From positions 682,001-746,000 of the forward strand of contig NZ_BHZC01000001.1 of the NCBI RefSeq assembly GCF_003865135.1: a stretch of 64,000 nucleotides of DNA. Direction: 5' to 3'. Positions 41,453-49,808 of this stretch are shown here, one piece after another. The first letter of the stretch is position 1. Every line of letters starts with the position of its first letter. Source of the DNA: Streptomyces chrestomyceticus JCM 4735 (lineage in GTDB: Bacteria > Actinomycetota > Actinomycetes > Streptomycetales > Streptomycetaceae). The notes beneath the pieces were generated by a model, which searched no databases, was not told the origin of the DNA, and worked only from the letters and a program-made list of their open reading frames with translations. Made by a program: the position numbers and the translations under genes.

Positions 41453-41962
41453 ATGGACGCAGCAGTAGCGATCAGCCTCATTCGCATGGCCGGTGCAGAC
41501 CTGTCGATGGCGCCCTGGCAGCGTCCCTCGGACGCCTGTCTGGTCCAGCTGGGCCTGGACGCCCTGATGGCCGGCGTTGAGGCTCCCTCGCTTCCGCTGC
41601 TCGCTGGGCTCGCCCGCGGTGAGTACTCCCAGGCCCGCGAGCTGTTCGGCCTTGTGCTGGATGACTTGGGTCTACTGCCGCTGACCTCGGAAGATCTGGC
41701 CACGGCGCGATGGACCGCGGCCCGTTGGTGGGCGGCCCAGATCGTGGCGTGCCAGCTCGACCCCCTACGCGGAGCCAAGCTGATCTATGAGGAAGCTGCA
41801 GCCGAACTCGACTACCCCGACACGCTGCAACCCATCGTTGACCTGGCGAGAAGAATCGACCTGCTGAACGACCAGCCTCGGCGACAGCAGCACATCGACG
41901 AGGTCACCTCCGCAGCGCAAGTCTTTCTCGCCACAGACGCACCCCTAAACACGGGCGTTTGA
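41453..41962 (+). CDS. Hypothetical protein (169 aa)
   Basis: Starts at ATG 41453 after GAGGGGCGAGGCACAGC. Almost wholly helical: AGADLSMAPWQRPSDACLVQLGLDALMAGVEAPSLPLLAGLARGEYSQARELFGLVLDDLGLLP and TARWTAARWWAAQIVACQLDPLRGAKLIYEEAAAELDYPDTLQPIVDLAR. The WTAARWWAAQIVxxxLDPxxGAxxIYxxAxxELDYPxxLxPIV pattern recurs in small actinobacterial proteins of unknown function. Complete; 65 bp after the split gene and possibly co-transcribed. Confidence 0.65.
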   Translation: MDAAVAISLIRMAGADLSMAPWQRPSDACLVQLGLDALMAGVEAPSLPLLAGLARGEYSQARELFGLVLDDLGLLPLTSEDLATARWTAARWWAAQIVACQLDPLRGAKLIYEEAAAELDYPDTLQPIVDLARRIDLLNDQPRRQQHIDEVTSAAQVFLATDAPLNTGV

Positions 41963-42118
41963 CCGGCGTCGCGTGACCCACCGTGACCAGTTCACGGAAA
42001 ATGAGCCAGAACCCCCTGGTGCGCAGTGAGCGCACGGCGGTAACCGGCTGAGGTGTTCTCCGGGGTCCGTGCTGGAGCGGCGGGCACCGTGGCGGGCGGC
42101 GGGTCGGTCTCACACCTG

Positions 42119-42310
42119 ACGGCCTCATCGCTCACCACATCTCCACCCGCCCAGCACGCGCCACTTCTCTCATTGCTCTCGCCCAAGATCTGCCTCCCGC
42201 CGTTCTGGGCCCGATGCCCGGACTCCATCCCGTCACCGCAGCCCAGTGGCGCCGCCGCGCCGCCACCGACTGGACCGCCTACCTCCAAGCACGCCAGCGT
42301 GCCCTTAAGC
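42119..42310 (+). pseudogene. C-terminal tail of a tyrosine recombinase/integrase
   Basis: DGLIAHHISTRPARATSLIALAQDLPPAVLGPMPGLHPVTAAQWRRRAATDWTAYLQARQ. The LPPAVLxxxxGLHPxTAxxWxxxAxxDWTxYLxxR pattern is the extra C-terminal segment of actinobacterial phage-integrase-like recombinases. The catalytic domain with R-H-R-Y is not present upstream. Confidence 0.6.
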
Positions 42311-42374
42311 CCGCACCCTACGGCCAGCGACCGACAGGCACGGATTGCTCACAGCGAAGAGGCGACGTGGTTTC

Positions 42375-43229
42375 TCACGTAGCGATGTCGGCTGCGAGTC
42401 GGTCAGCAGCGCTGCGGGGCTCCCGGCCGAGGAGTTGGCCCAGCAAGGGGTCGGCTTCCGCGAAGTAGCCGGCGCGGCCGGCCTGGTACCAGGTGAGCAT
42501 GAACCGGGCCGCTTGCTCTGGGACACCGGACATGAGCTGCTCGGCGACCCACTGTTCGTCGTCCAGGACGGTGCGCTTGACGGTGCGGCCGGTGAGATCA
42601 GAGGCGATCGTGGCGAGATCGTCGAAGGTGACGGCGGTGGGCGCGGTGAGGTTGACGGGGCCGTCGAAGGAGCTGTCATCGGCGAGGATGACCGCGACGG
42701 CCTCGGCCACGTCACCGCGGTCGGTGTACGGGACCGGGCCGTCCGCCGGCTGGGCGATCTCGCCGGTGCGTTGCCACGGGCCAAGCACCTGGTCGAGCGG
42801 GCCGTAGGCGCCGTTGCGCAGTGCGGTCCAGGCAACGCCGCGGTCAGCGAGGAGGGTCTCGGTGGCGCGGTGGATGTCTGAGGCCGGGTACGGGTTGCCA
42901 GGGACGGCGCCGTGCTGGCTCGTGTAGAGGATTCGCCGGGCACCGGCCGCGACGGCGGCGTCGATGGCGTTGCGGTGCAGGTGGACCATGTCGGCGGTCG
43001 GATCGTTGCCGGACACCAGAAGCACCTGATCGGCGCCGGCGAAGGAGTCGCGCAGCGCGGCCGGTTCCTCGTACGAGCCCTGCCGTACGCGCACCCCCCG
43101 GTCGGCGAGGTGCTGCGCCTTGGCCACCTCGCGGACGCTGACGCCGATCTCGTCGGTGGGCATGCGCTTGAGGAGGTGCTCGACGGTGGCGCCGCCCAGC
43201 CCGCCGGTAGCGCCGGTGACAACGATCAC
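42375..43229 (-). CDS. NmrA-like NAD(P)-binding oxidoreductase
   Basis: 284 residues. N-terminal MIVVTGATGGLGGATVEHLLKR is the GxxGxxG nucleotide site of atypical SDRs. RVRQGSYEEPAALRDSFAGADQVLLVSG and ILYTSQHGA, WTALRNGAYG and YTDRGDVAEAVAVIL follow the NmrA/quinone-oxidoreductase-2 (QorB) pattern. NAD(P)H-dependent quinone reduction or a redox-sensing role are typical. Divergent from a TetR gene, with a palindromic operator between, so probably repressed by it. Confidence 0.87.
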   Translation of the reverse strand: MIVVTGATGGLGGATVEHLLKRMPTDEIGVSVREVAKAQHLADRGVRVRQGSYEEPAALRDSFAGADQVLLVSGNDPTADMVHLHRNAIDAAVAAGARRILYTSQHGAVPGNPYPASDIHRATETLLADRGVAWTALRNGAYGPLDQVLGPWQRTGEIAQPADGPVPYTDRGDVAEAVAVILADDSSFDGPVNLTAPTAVTFDDLATIASDLTGRTVKRTVLDDEQWVAEQLMSGVPEQAARFMLTWYQAGRAGYFAEADPLLGQLLGREPRSAADRLAADIAT

Positions 43230-43289
43230 GTTCCTGGCCTCTTCCTGATTACCCGCGGGGTCCGGCCCGGAGGACCGGAGAGCCTTAAG

Positions 43290-43319
43290 TTGACCATAGT
43301 GGTCAGTTTTCGTTACGAT
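43290..43319 (+). promoter_or_regulatory. TetR promoter with overlapping palindromic operator
   Basis: TGACCA-TAG-TGGTCA (43291-43305) is a perfect palindrome. It overlaps a TTGACC -35 (43290-43295); TACGAT at 43314-43319 would be the -10, 18 bp away. A protein bound here would block both divergent genes. Confidence 0.7.
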
Positions 43320-43342
43320 TGCACTGTAGGTAAACTGACCCC

Positions 43343-43972
43343 ATGGGTCAAATTAAGTCGGCGGAAGCCGGTGCCTCCGGCGGTGCCGTACCTTCTGCAT
43401 CCCGGCTACGCGCCGATGCCAGGCGCAACTCCGAGCAGATCCGCGCCGCCGCGATCGGCGCCTTCCAGGGGCGGGGCCTGACCGTGCCGCTGGAGGATGT
43501 CGCCAAAGCCGCAGGCGTCAGCAAGGCCACGATCTTCAACCGGTTCGGCGGGCGGATCGGCCTTATCGAGGCCGTCATCGAAGAAGTCGTCGCCACGGAA
43601 CTGTTCGCCGTCATCGACCACGCCCGGACCATCGCCGACGCCGGCGAGCGAACCGCGTACTACCTCACCGCGCTCCGCGACCTGCAGTACCGCCAGCCCG
43701 CCGTCAACGACGTCCTGCTGCAGACCTATCCGCACTCACAGCAACTCATGGAGATCTGCCGAGCGGGAAGCGAGGCCAACACCGAAATCGTCGCGGCCGC
43801 GCGGGCCAACGGTGCGCTGCGGCCGGAGTTCACGGCGGGCGACCTCCACGCGCTCGTCGTCGACACCGCCCTCGCCCTCAAGCACGGACCACGGCCTCCC
43901 CGGGATGAGTACGACCGCCGCACCACGTACCTCTTGGATGGGATTCGCGGGCCCCGGCCCACGCCTGGCTGA
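43343..43972 (+). CDS. TetR/AcrR-family regulator
   Basis: 209 residues, ATG 43343. Helix-turn-helix: ARRNSEQIRAAAIGAFQGRGLTVPLEDVAKAAGVSKATIFNRFGGRIGLIEAVIEEV (residues about 30-85). The C-terminal ligand domain (YYLTALRDLQYRQPAVNDVLLQTYPHSQQLMEI) is of the common actinobacterial TetR_C type. Probably controls the divergent NmrA-like gene and itself through the operator at 43291. Confidence 0.9.
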   Translation: MGQIKSAEAGASGGAVPSASRLRADARRNSEQIRAAAIGAFQGRGLTVPLEDVAKAAGVSKATIFNRFGGRIGLIEAVIEEVVATELFAVIDHARTIADAGERTAYYLTALRDLQYRQPAVNDVLLQTYPHSQQLMEICRAGSEANTEIVAAARANGALRPEFTAGDLHALVVDTALALKHGPRPPRDEYDRRTTYLLDGIRGPRPTPG

Positions 43973-44485
43973 CCGATGGACTGGCTGGTCCGCGCCCACC
44001 GTTCCTCCCGCGCCGCGCCCTTCGTCCCCACCGGGCGCCCGGCCCGCGCCTGACACCGAGGTTCTGCGTGCGCGATCCTCTGGTGGTCGCCGAACTACCG
44101 TGAACACGGCCGAGTTGGGCTACGGCCTCCTCCCGCCCCTTGCCTTCGCGAGTTCACGGGAGATGGCGCGCTCGTCCTGTGCCCGCACCGTCTCTCGTCG
44201 AACGGCACGGCCGCGCCCTCACCGAGGACGATCCACTGGCCGGCATCCCGGCGCAGGGCGAGGGCATAGGTGCGACCGGTCTCCAGCCGGGGAGCATCCG
44301 GGGCCGTGCGCTTGGTCTCCAATCAAGCCCATAGCGATGCCCGTGTGTCGCGCGCGCCTGCCCTGACCGGCAGTGTGTGCCTACGGGCCAGTCAAGCGAC
44401 CGGTTGCTCGCCGGCACGGCTCGGGCGGGGCGTCATCGCCGAGGCAGCGTCCACGCCGGGCAGCCCATGCTGGCGCTTCCCCGGA
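43973..44485. other. No intact gene recognised
   Basis: 513 bp between the TetR and MmyB-type genes. A minus-strand frame around 44230-44320 (APRLETGRTYALALRRDAGQWIVLGEGAAVPFDERR) looks protein-like but I cannot name it; it may be a fragment. Nothing else stands out. Confidence 0.4.
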
Positions 44486-45364
44486 TCAGTCGCGCGACCG
44501 GTCCGGGGAGGCCGGCGGCGCCGCCAGGGTCCATGACGCCAGCAGGCTCAGCGCCTGGGCGGATGCCGATTCGGGTTCGGTGGTGTAGAGGAACAGGGTG
44601 GTCTCACTGTCCCCGGGCAGTGCGAGAGTCTCGTACTCCACGGTGAGTTCGCCGACCAGGGGGTGCCGCAGCCGCTTGGAGCCGTGGGTGCGCTGGTGCA
44701 CGCGGTGCTGCTGCCACCAGCGGTCGAATTCGCCGCTCAGCTCCCGCAGTTCGGCGACGAGCGCCTCCGTGGGCTGCCGCTCCGATGCGCGGACCGCGTC
44801 CAGGCGCAGATTCTCCACAGCGGCGCGGGCCTGCACTTCCCAGTCGACGAACAGGTCGCGCGCGTCGTGGTCGAGGAAGAGCCAGCGGGTGTAGTTGCGT
44901 TCGGCGGCCGGCATGGCGTCGAAGTCGGCGAACAGGGCTCTGGCCATCCGGTTCGCCCCCAGGACGGCGGATCGACGTCCCAGGATGAGGGCGGGAACGG
45001 CGCTGTCCAGGGAGTCGAGGAGCCGGTGGAGCCCGGGGCGCAGGCGCTGGACGCCGGGCGTACGCGCCGGAGGGCGGGTGGCGGTGATGCCGACGAGGTT
45101 CTTGAGGTGGGCAAGGCCCGCCTCGTCCAGTCTCAGGGCGTGACCGATGGCTTCGACGACGGCAGGGGACGGGTTGATGGGACGACCCTGCTCAAGACGG
45201 GCGTAGTAGTCGGCGGAGACCCCGGCGAGGAGGGCGACCTCCTCGCGCCGCAGTCCCGGTACGCGCCGGACCCGTCCGTCCGGCGGCAGCCCCGCCTGTT
45301 CGGGGTCGCACTGGGCACGGGAGCGCTTGAGGAAATCGGCGATTTCACGGTTGACGGAAGCCAT
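44486..45364 (-). CDS. XRE-type regulator with MmyB-like (MLTR) ligand domain
   Basis: 292 residues from ATG 45364 (MASVNREIADFLKRSRAQCD). HTH: VRRVPGLRREEVALLAGVSADYYARLEQGRPINPSPAVVEAIGHAL, the exact LRREEVAxLAGVSxxYYxRLEQGR motif of this family. The C-terminal PAS-like domain follows (ALILGRRSAVLGANRMARALFADFDAMPAAERNYTRWLFLDHDARDLFVDWE). Such regulators are usually divergent from a short-chain dehydrogenase that they control, as here (196 bp apart). Confidence 0.92.
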   Translation of the reverse strand: MASVNREIADFLKRSRAQCDPEQAGLPPDGRVRRVPGLRREEVALLAGVSADYYARLEQGRPINPSPAVVEAIGHALRLDEAGLAHLKNLVGITATRPPARTPGVQRLRPGLHRLLDSLDSAVPALILGRRSAVLGANRMARALFADFDAMPAAERNYTRWLFLDHDARDLFVDWEVQARAAVENLRLDAVRASERQPTEALVAELRELSGEFDRWWQQHRVHQRTHGSKRLRHPLVGELTVEYETLALPGDSETTLFLYTTEPESASAQALSLLASWTLAAPPASPDRSRD

Positions 45365-45560
45365 AAGAACAAGTCTGTGGCACGAAAAGCGCCGGCGGCC
45401 GCCCAAGGTGGGTCTCTCAGTCCTAGTCAGCCGCGTCCTAGGGCGCGCAGGGCATGGCATGGCCCCGAAAGCCGCTCCCCCGCGGCTCAGGCTTGAGTCA
45501 GCGCCGGAACAGCAGCCCTGGTCCGGCTTCCCATCCAGCACGTACGAAAGAGGAACACTC

Positions 45561-46418
45561 ATGCCTGCCACCACCACCCCCGCCACCTGGTTCATCACCG
45601 GCGCCTCCCGCGGGATCGGCCTTGAGCTGGTCCGGCAGTTGCTCGCCCAGGGCGACAACGTGGCGGCCACCACCCGCTCCACCGAGCGCCTGTCGGCCGC
45701 GCTGGGCAGCGCGGCCGACACCAGCCGGCTCCTCGCGCTGACCGTGGACCTGACAGACGAGGCGCAGGTCAAGGACGCCGTAGGCGAGGCCACCGAGCGG
45801 TTCGGCCGCCTGGATGTCGTCGTGAACAACGCGGGTTACGGCTACCTCGCGGCCGTCGAGGAGACCAGCGCCAAGGACGTGCGGGACATGCTCGACGTCC
45901 AGGTCGTGGGGGTGTGGAACGTGCTGCGCGCGGCGCTGCCGGTCCTGCGTGAGCAGCGCGCGGGCCGCGTCATCAACATCTCCTCGATCCTGGGGTTGAC
46001 CACGATGCCCGGCTGGGCCCTGTACTGTGCGGGCAAGTTCGCACTCGAAGGACTGAGCGAGGCGCTCGCCGCCGAGGTCGCGGACTTCGGCATCAAGGTC
46101 ACCGTCGTGGAGCCCGGCTACTTCCGTACCTCCTTCCTCACCCCGGACTCGCTGGCCCTGCCCGCCGAGGTCTCGGAGCACTACCCGGCCGTACGGGCCA
46201 TGGTCGACGACCACCTCAAGCTCCAGGGACGTCAGCTCGGCGACCCGGTCAAGGGAGCCGCCGCCATCATCGAGCGCGCCGGTCTCGACGACAGCCCCCT
46301 GCGCCAGTTGCTGGGCTCCGACGCCCACGCCTACGCCACCGCGAAGGTCGACGCCCTGCGCGCCAACCTCGACGCCACTGCGGCCTCCGCCGCGACCACC
46401 GATTTCCCCGACGCCTGA
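45561..46418 (+). CDS. Short-chain dehydrogenase/reductase, divergent from MmyB-type regulator
   Basis: 285 residues, ATG 45561 behind GAAAGAGGAACACTC. Classical SDR: WFITGASRGIGLELVRQLL, NNAGYGYLAAVEE, and the catalytic S-YCAGK set in NISSILGLTTMPGWALYCAGKFAL; VVEPGYFRTSF follows. NADP(H) use is likely (TTRSTERL after strand 2). Substrate unknown; its partner regulator suggests inducible expression. Confidence 0.9.
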   Translation: MPATTTPATWFITGASRGIGLELVRQLLAQGDNVAATTRSTERLSAALGSAADTSRLLALTVDLTDEAQVKDAVGEATERFGRLDVVVNNAGYGYLAAVEETSAKDVRDMLDVQVVGVWNVLRAALPVLREQRAGRVINISSILGLTTMPGWALYCAGKFALEGLSEALAAEVADFGIKVTVVEPGYFRTSFLTPDSLALPAEVSEHYPAVRAMVDDHLKLQGRQLGDPVKGAAAIIERAGLDDSPLRQLLGSDAHAYATAKVDALRANLDATAASAATTDFPDA

Positions 46419-46450
46419 GCACGCGCCGCGACCAGTCGATCGCTATAGCT

Positions 46451-46485
46451 ACACGCGTTAGTTATAAGCTATAACTAACGCGTGT
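46451..46485. promoter_or_regulatory. Perfect 16-bp-arm palindrome
   Basis: ACACGCGTTAGTTATA-AGC-TATAACTAACGCGTGT. It is AT-rich against a 70% GC background and lies 49 bp upstream of the ATG of the broken gene at 46534. Its halves contain TATAACT, a plausible -10. Long symmetric arms of this kind are typical of TetR/MarR operators; the cognate regulator is not obvious. Confidence 0.65.
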
Positions 46486-46533
46486 GGCGATAACGCCGGA
46501 GGTCCTCGTCACCTCACCTGAAGGGATTTCGAC

Positions 46534-46978
46534 ATGACCGCAACACTGCGCGCACTCCACACCGCACTGCGAGCCGGCCCCGCGGACACCTCCGTCACCT
46601 TGGAACCGACGCGCCGCGGGGATGCGGTCCGGCTGGTCGACCGTTCCGGTTCCGGTGAGCCGCTGGACGGCGTCAGCGGCTCACCGGGGACGCTGTGCCC
46701 GTACGGGGAGACGCGCGGGGAGGTCGTGCGGAGGACACTCCGTGGCGGGCGGCCAAGGCCACGGGCAAGATGCGTGCCGCGCTGGGTGACCTGGTCGGCC
46801 ATCCGCTCCGGACCGTCACGACGGACGAGCCGCACCCCTTCGAACCGTTCGACGAGACGTTCATGAACTCCACTGCTTTCAGCGGAAGTTCGGCGTCGCA
46901 CCCACCCCGATCGAGACCACCCTGAGCCAGGCCCTGGAGTGGTGCCGGGGCTTCCTCGCCGCCCGAGCGAAGGACTGA
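46534..46978 (+). pseudogene. Broken NAD-dependent epimerase/NmrA-type gene
   Basis: A good start (GAAGGGATTTCGAC ATG) opens a frame MTATLRALHTALRAGPADTS ... DRSGSGEPLDG that soon becomes meaningless. In another frame comes PWRAAKATGKMRAALGDLVGHPLRTVTTDEPHPFEPFDETFMNSTAF, and after a further 1-bp loss RKFGVAPTPIETTLSQALEWCRGFLAARAKD and TGA 46978. The end resembles SDR epimerases. At least two frameshifts and probably a deletion. Confidence 0.55.
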
Positions 46979-47067
46979 AATCCCTTCCGGCCCGGCCTCG
47001 CCTGCACAACTCGGCCTACACAACTCGACCTGCACCACCCGAAAGAAACTGCGGAAGGAACATTCCC

Positions 47068-47484
47068 ATGATTCACCACTGCGTCCGCTTCACAATCAAG
47101 CCCGGCACGACACCGGAACAGCTCGAAGACGCCCTTGCCGGCCTGCGCCACCAGGGCGAGGTCATCCCCGCCGTGCAGTCCTTCCTCGTCGGCCGCGACC
47201 ACGGCGGCGCGTACGAGTGGGGTGCCACCTTTCAAATAGCGGACCTGGAGGGGTACTGGGAATACCTCATCCACCCCGCCCACCGTCGCACCGACGAGAT
47301 CGGGCTGCCTCTGGTCGACCAGTTCGCCTCGTTCGACATCACTGACGACCCCGACCCCGAGACGGGCAAGCGGATCGCCGCCCTCCACCAGCGCCGCTTC
47401 GACACCGACCCCGAGCTCACCGCTCTCGTCTCCAACATCAGCCAGTACGAAGGCAGCGCCGCCCCCGGCCCCCACGCGGCCTGA
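47068..47484 (+). CDS. Dabb-type stress-responsive alpha/beta-barrel protein
   Basis: 138 residues, ATG 47068 behind GGAAGGAACATTCCC. MIHHCVRFTIKPGTTPEQLEDALAGLRHQGEVIPAVQSFLVGRDHGGAYEWGATFQIADLEGYWEYLIHPAHRRTDEIGLPLVDQFASFDI follows the Dabb (A/B barrel) pattern of one ferredoxin-like repeat with the conserved H near the start. Family members are small dimers, some acting in polyketide cyclisation or stress; role here unknown. Confidence 0.85.
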   Translation: MIHHCVRFTIKPGTTPEQLEDALAGLRHQGEVIPAVQSFLVGRDHGGAYEWGATFQIADLEGYWEYLIHPAHRRTDEIGLPLVDQFASFDITDDPDPETGKRIAALHQRRFDTDPELTALVSNISQYEGSAAPGPHAA

Positions 47485-47559
47485 CACTCAGCCGAGTGGC
47501 GGGGCCGGCGAAGCAGCGCCGCCGCCCCTCCGCTCGGCGTCTGTCGACCCGGTCCGACT

Positions 47560-47760
47560 CCCCTGCCGCCGCTTCCGGCGTTCGCACGGCCTCGGAGCGC
47601 TGTCGCCGACCAGGAGGGTGGGTGTGCTGAGCGCGCCATAGGCGAGCAGGTAGAACACCGACACGGTCGCCCCGCGACGCCGCCGAGATCTGGATGATGC
47701 CGAGCGGCACTGCGAACAGGGCGAGATGCTGCACGACGGCCGCGCCGGCGCGGCGCTGAC
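47560..47760 (-). pseudogene. Possible MFS C-terminal remnant
   Basis: Two minus-strand frames in series read AAVVQHLALFAVPLGIIQISA and ATVSVFYLLAYGALSTPTLLVG, which together look like the last helices of an MFS protein broken by a frameshift. It occupies most of the 336-bp gap between the Dabb gene and the MFS gene at 47821. Weakly supported. Confidence 0.4.
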
Positions 47761-47820
47761 GCACACGCCGTTCGACGCACACGCCGGGTTCGACAGCGAG
47801 GCACTCGTGGCCGAGGGGCG

Positions 47821-49389
47821 TCACGCACCGTGCCCGACGCGTACCCGTTCTCGTACGGAGGCCGGCGGGAGGATGGTTCCGTTCCGGCGGGACGGGCGGA
47901 TGAGCAGCGTGGCGAGCAGGGCGATCCCACACACTCCGGCGGCGATGAGCGTCGTCGTGTGCATGGCGCCGAGGAACGTCGGTACGGCGGCCTTCGTCGC
48001 CGCGGCATCGCCTGTGCCCAGGGCCGAGGCGAGCGACTCCACCGCGGTCCGGCGGACGCCCGCCGGGCTGTCTGCGAGCCGCTCGGTCATCGTGCCCGAG
48101 TACCGGGACCACAGGACCGACCCGAGAACCGCCACCCCGAGCGCGCTGCCCAACTGGCGAAGCGTGTTCAGCAGTGCCGATCCCGCCCCCGCCCGTTCAA
48201 CGGGCACGGAGGACGAAGCCAAGGTCGTGCCGGGCGCCAGCACGAGTGCGAAGCCGAGCTGCAGGGCGAACGCGTCCACGACGAACCACGCGGGGCTGGT
48301 GTGAGCACCCAGCCCGGTCACGCCGGCGAACGCCACACCCATGAGCGCGATACCGGCAGCGATCGCCGTCCGGGCACCGAACCGTTGTGTTGCCCGCTGT
48401 GAGAGCGGGGCTCCGACCACCAGGCCCGCCGACAGCGGAATGAACAGCAGACCTGTCTGCAACGGCGAGTTGCCGCGCGCCAGTTGGAGATAAAAGGTCG
48501 TGAAGTACAGGTAGCCGAAGACGACGAAGGAGCCGAGTGTCAGGGCCACCGCGGCGGTGGTGAACGAGGCATGCTGGAAGAGGCGGACATCCAGGAGCGG
48601 CTCACGGTGCCGCACCTCGGCCAGGACGAGTCCGGCCAGTACAGCCGTGCCGACAGCCGCGGGCAGCCAGGTCCCCACGTAGGCCCAGCCGTCGTCGGTG
48701 GCGTGCACCACTCCGAACACGAGCAGGCCGATACCCGCCAAGGACGCGGCGACGGGCAGCATGCGCAGCCGTCCGCCGCCGCTCGCCGGCGTCTTCGGAA
48801 TCCAGGCCCGGGTCGCGGCGAGCCCAAGGAGGGCGAACAGTGCGACGAGTTCGAGGACGGAACCCCACCACATGCCCGCACTCAGCAGCGCGCCCCCGAG
48901 CAGCGGGCCGAGCGAGATGGACAGACCTGACGCCGCCGCCCACGAGGCGATGGCCCGAGCCCGGCGCTCGGGCGGGAAGATCCGCAGGATCACCGCGAGG
49001 GTGGCAGGCATGATGGTGGCCGCGGCCACGCCCATGAGCGCGCGGAGGACGATGATGCCCAGGGCCGAATCGAGGAACCCGGCCACTGCTGTCGTCAGGG
49101 CGAAGGCGGCCGTCCCCCAGGCCAGGAGGCGCTTCAGGCCGAACCTGTCGCCCACGCTTCCCGCCACCGGCAGGAAACCGGCGAAGGTCAGGGTGTAGGC
49201 GTTCAGGAACCATTGCTGTTCGGTGTTGCTCGCGCCGAGTTCGCTCTGCATCGTGGGCAGCGCCACGTTGAGGATGGTGCTGCCCAGGAGTACCGCCGAG
49301 ACCGTGAGCGTGAGCGCGAGCAGTGCGCGGAAGGGCCGGAAGGTGGTCTCCTCAGCGGTCTCTTCGGTGGTCTCTTCGGTGTTGCTCAT
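47821..49389 (-). CDS. MFS transporter, DHA2-type, in FAD-monooxygenase operon
   Basis: 522 residues from ATG 49389, which overlaps the RidA stop (ATGA). Hallmarks: STILNVALPTMQSELGASNTEQQWFLNAYTL, motif A GSVGDRFGLKRLLAWG, motif C SGLSISLGPLLGGALL; 14 hydrophobic segments. The acidic head has TEETTEETAEETT repeats. An exporter probably protecting against the compound processed by the monooxygenase upstream. Confidence 0.92.
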   Translation of the reverse strand: MSNTEETTEETAEETTFRPFRALLALTLTVSAVLLGSTILNVALPTMQSELGASNTEQQWFLNAYTLTFAGFLPVAGSVGDRFGLKRLLAWGTAAFALTTAVAGFLDSALGIIVLRALMGVAAATIMPATLAVILRIFPPERRARAIASWAAASGLSISLGPLLGGALLSAGMWWGSVLELVALFALLGLAATRAWIPKTPASGGGRLRMLPVAASLAGIGLLVFGVVHATDDGWAYVGTWLPAAVGTAVLAGLVLAEVRHREPLLDVRLFQHASFTTAAVALTLGSFVVFGYLYFTTFYLQLARGNSPLQTGLLFIPLSAGLVVGAPLSQRATQRFGARTAIAAGIALMGVAFAGVTGLGAHTSPAWFVVDAFALQLGFALVLAPGTTLASSSVPVERAGAGSALLNTLRQLGSALGVAVLGSVLWSRYSGTMTERLADSPAGVRRTAVESLASALGTGDAAATKAAVPTFLGAMHTTTLIAAGVCGIALLATLLIRPSRRNGTILPPASVRERVRVGHGA

Positions 49390-49808
49390 TGCGCGCATGC
49401 CCGCATTTCGTCGGGCTTTCCGTCCGGCAGGGCGACCACGCACTCGACCTCGATCAAGAACTCCGGGGCGAACAACTTCGTCACCCCCACCAGAGTCGAC
49501 GAGGGCGGTGGCGCACCGTGCAGGGCCGCCAGGATGCTCGGGGTCAGATGCGGCTCGTGGTCCACGACGTAGATCGTCTCCTTGACGATGTCCTGCCGCT
49601 GCGCGCCGAGGACGTCAAGAAGGCGGTCGATACGGAGGGCCACCTGCGCGGCCTGCGCCGCGTGATCGCCTTCCCCGACGACGCGGCCCTCCTCGCCCCA
49701 GGCCACCTGGCCGCTGAGGAACGCCAGTCGGCGGCCGTCAGGGACGGATATCTGGCTGACCAGGTCCGGAAGGCCGTAGACACCGTCCGGTTCGATGCGA
49801 TGGATCAT
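49386..49808 (-). CDS. RidA/YjgF-family protein
   Basis: 140 residues, ATG 49808 overlapping the end of the monooxygenase gene (ATGA). It contains DLVSQISVPDGRRLAFLSGQVAWGEEGRVVGEGDHAAQAAQVALRIDRLLDVLGAQRQDIVKETIYVVDHEP and LFAPEFLIEVECVVALP. This is the RidA fold with the conserved Gly-Q and I-x-V-E-C strands; the catalytic Arg of true RidA (IR) is not evident, so it belongs to a divergent subgroup. It may remove reactive imine/enamine by-products. Confidence 0.88.
   Translation of the reverse strand: MIHRIEPDGVYGLPDLVSQISVPDGRRLAFLSGQVAWGEEGRVVGEGDHAAQAAQVALRIDRLLDVLGAQRQDIVKETIYVVDHEPHLTPSILAALHGAPPPSSTLVGVTKLFAPEFLIEVECVVALPDGKPDEMRACAQ

Noticed and set aside
44095..44322. 75-codon minus-strand frame (LETGRTYALALRRDAGQWIVLGEG)
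   Set aside because: Partly protein-like, but no start with ribosome site and no family recognised; noted under the gap at 43973-44485.
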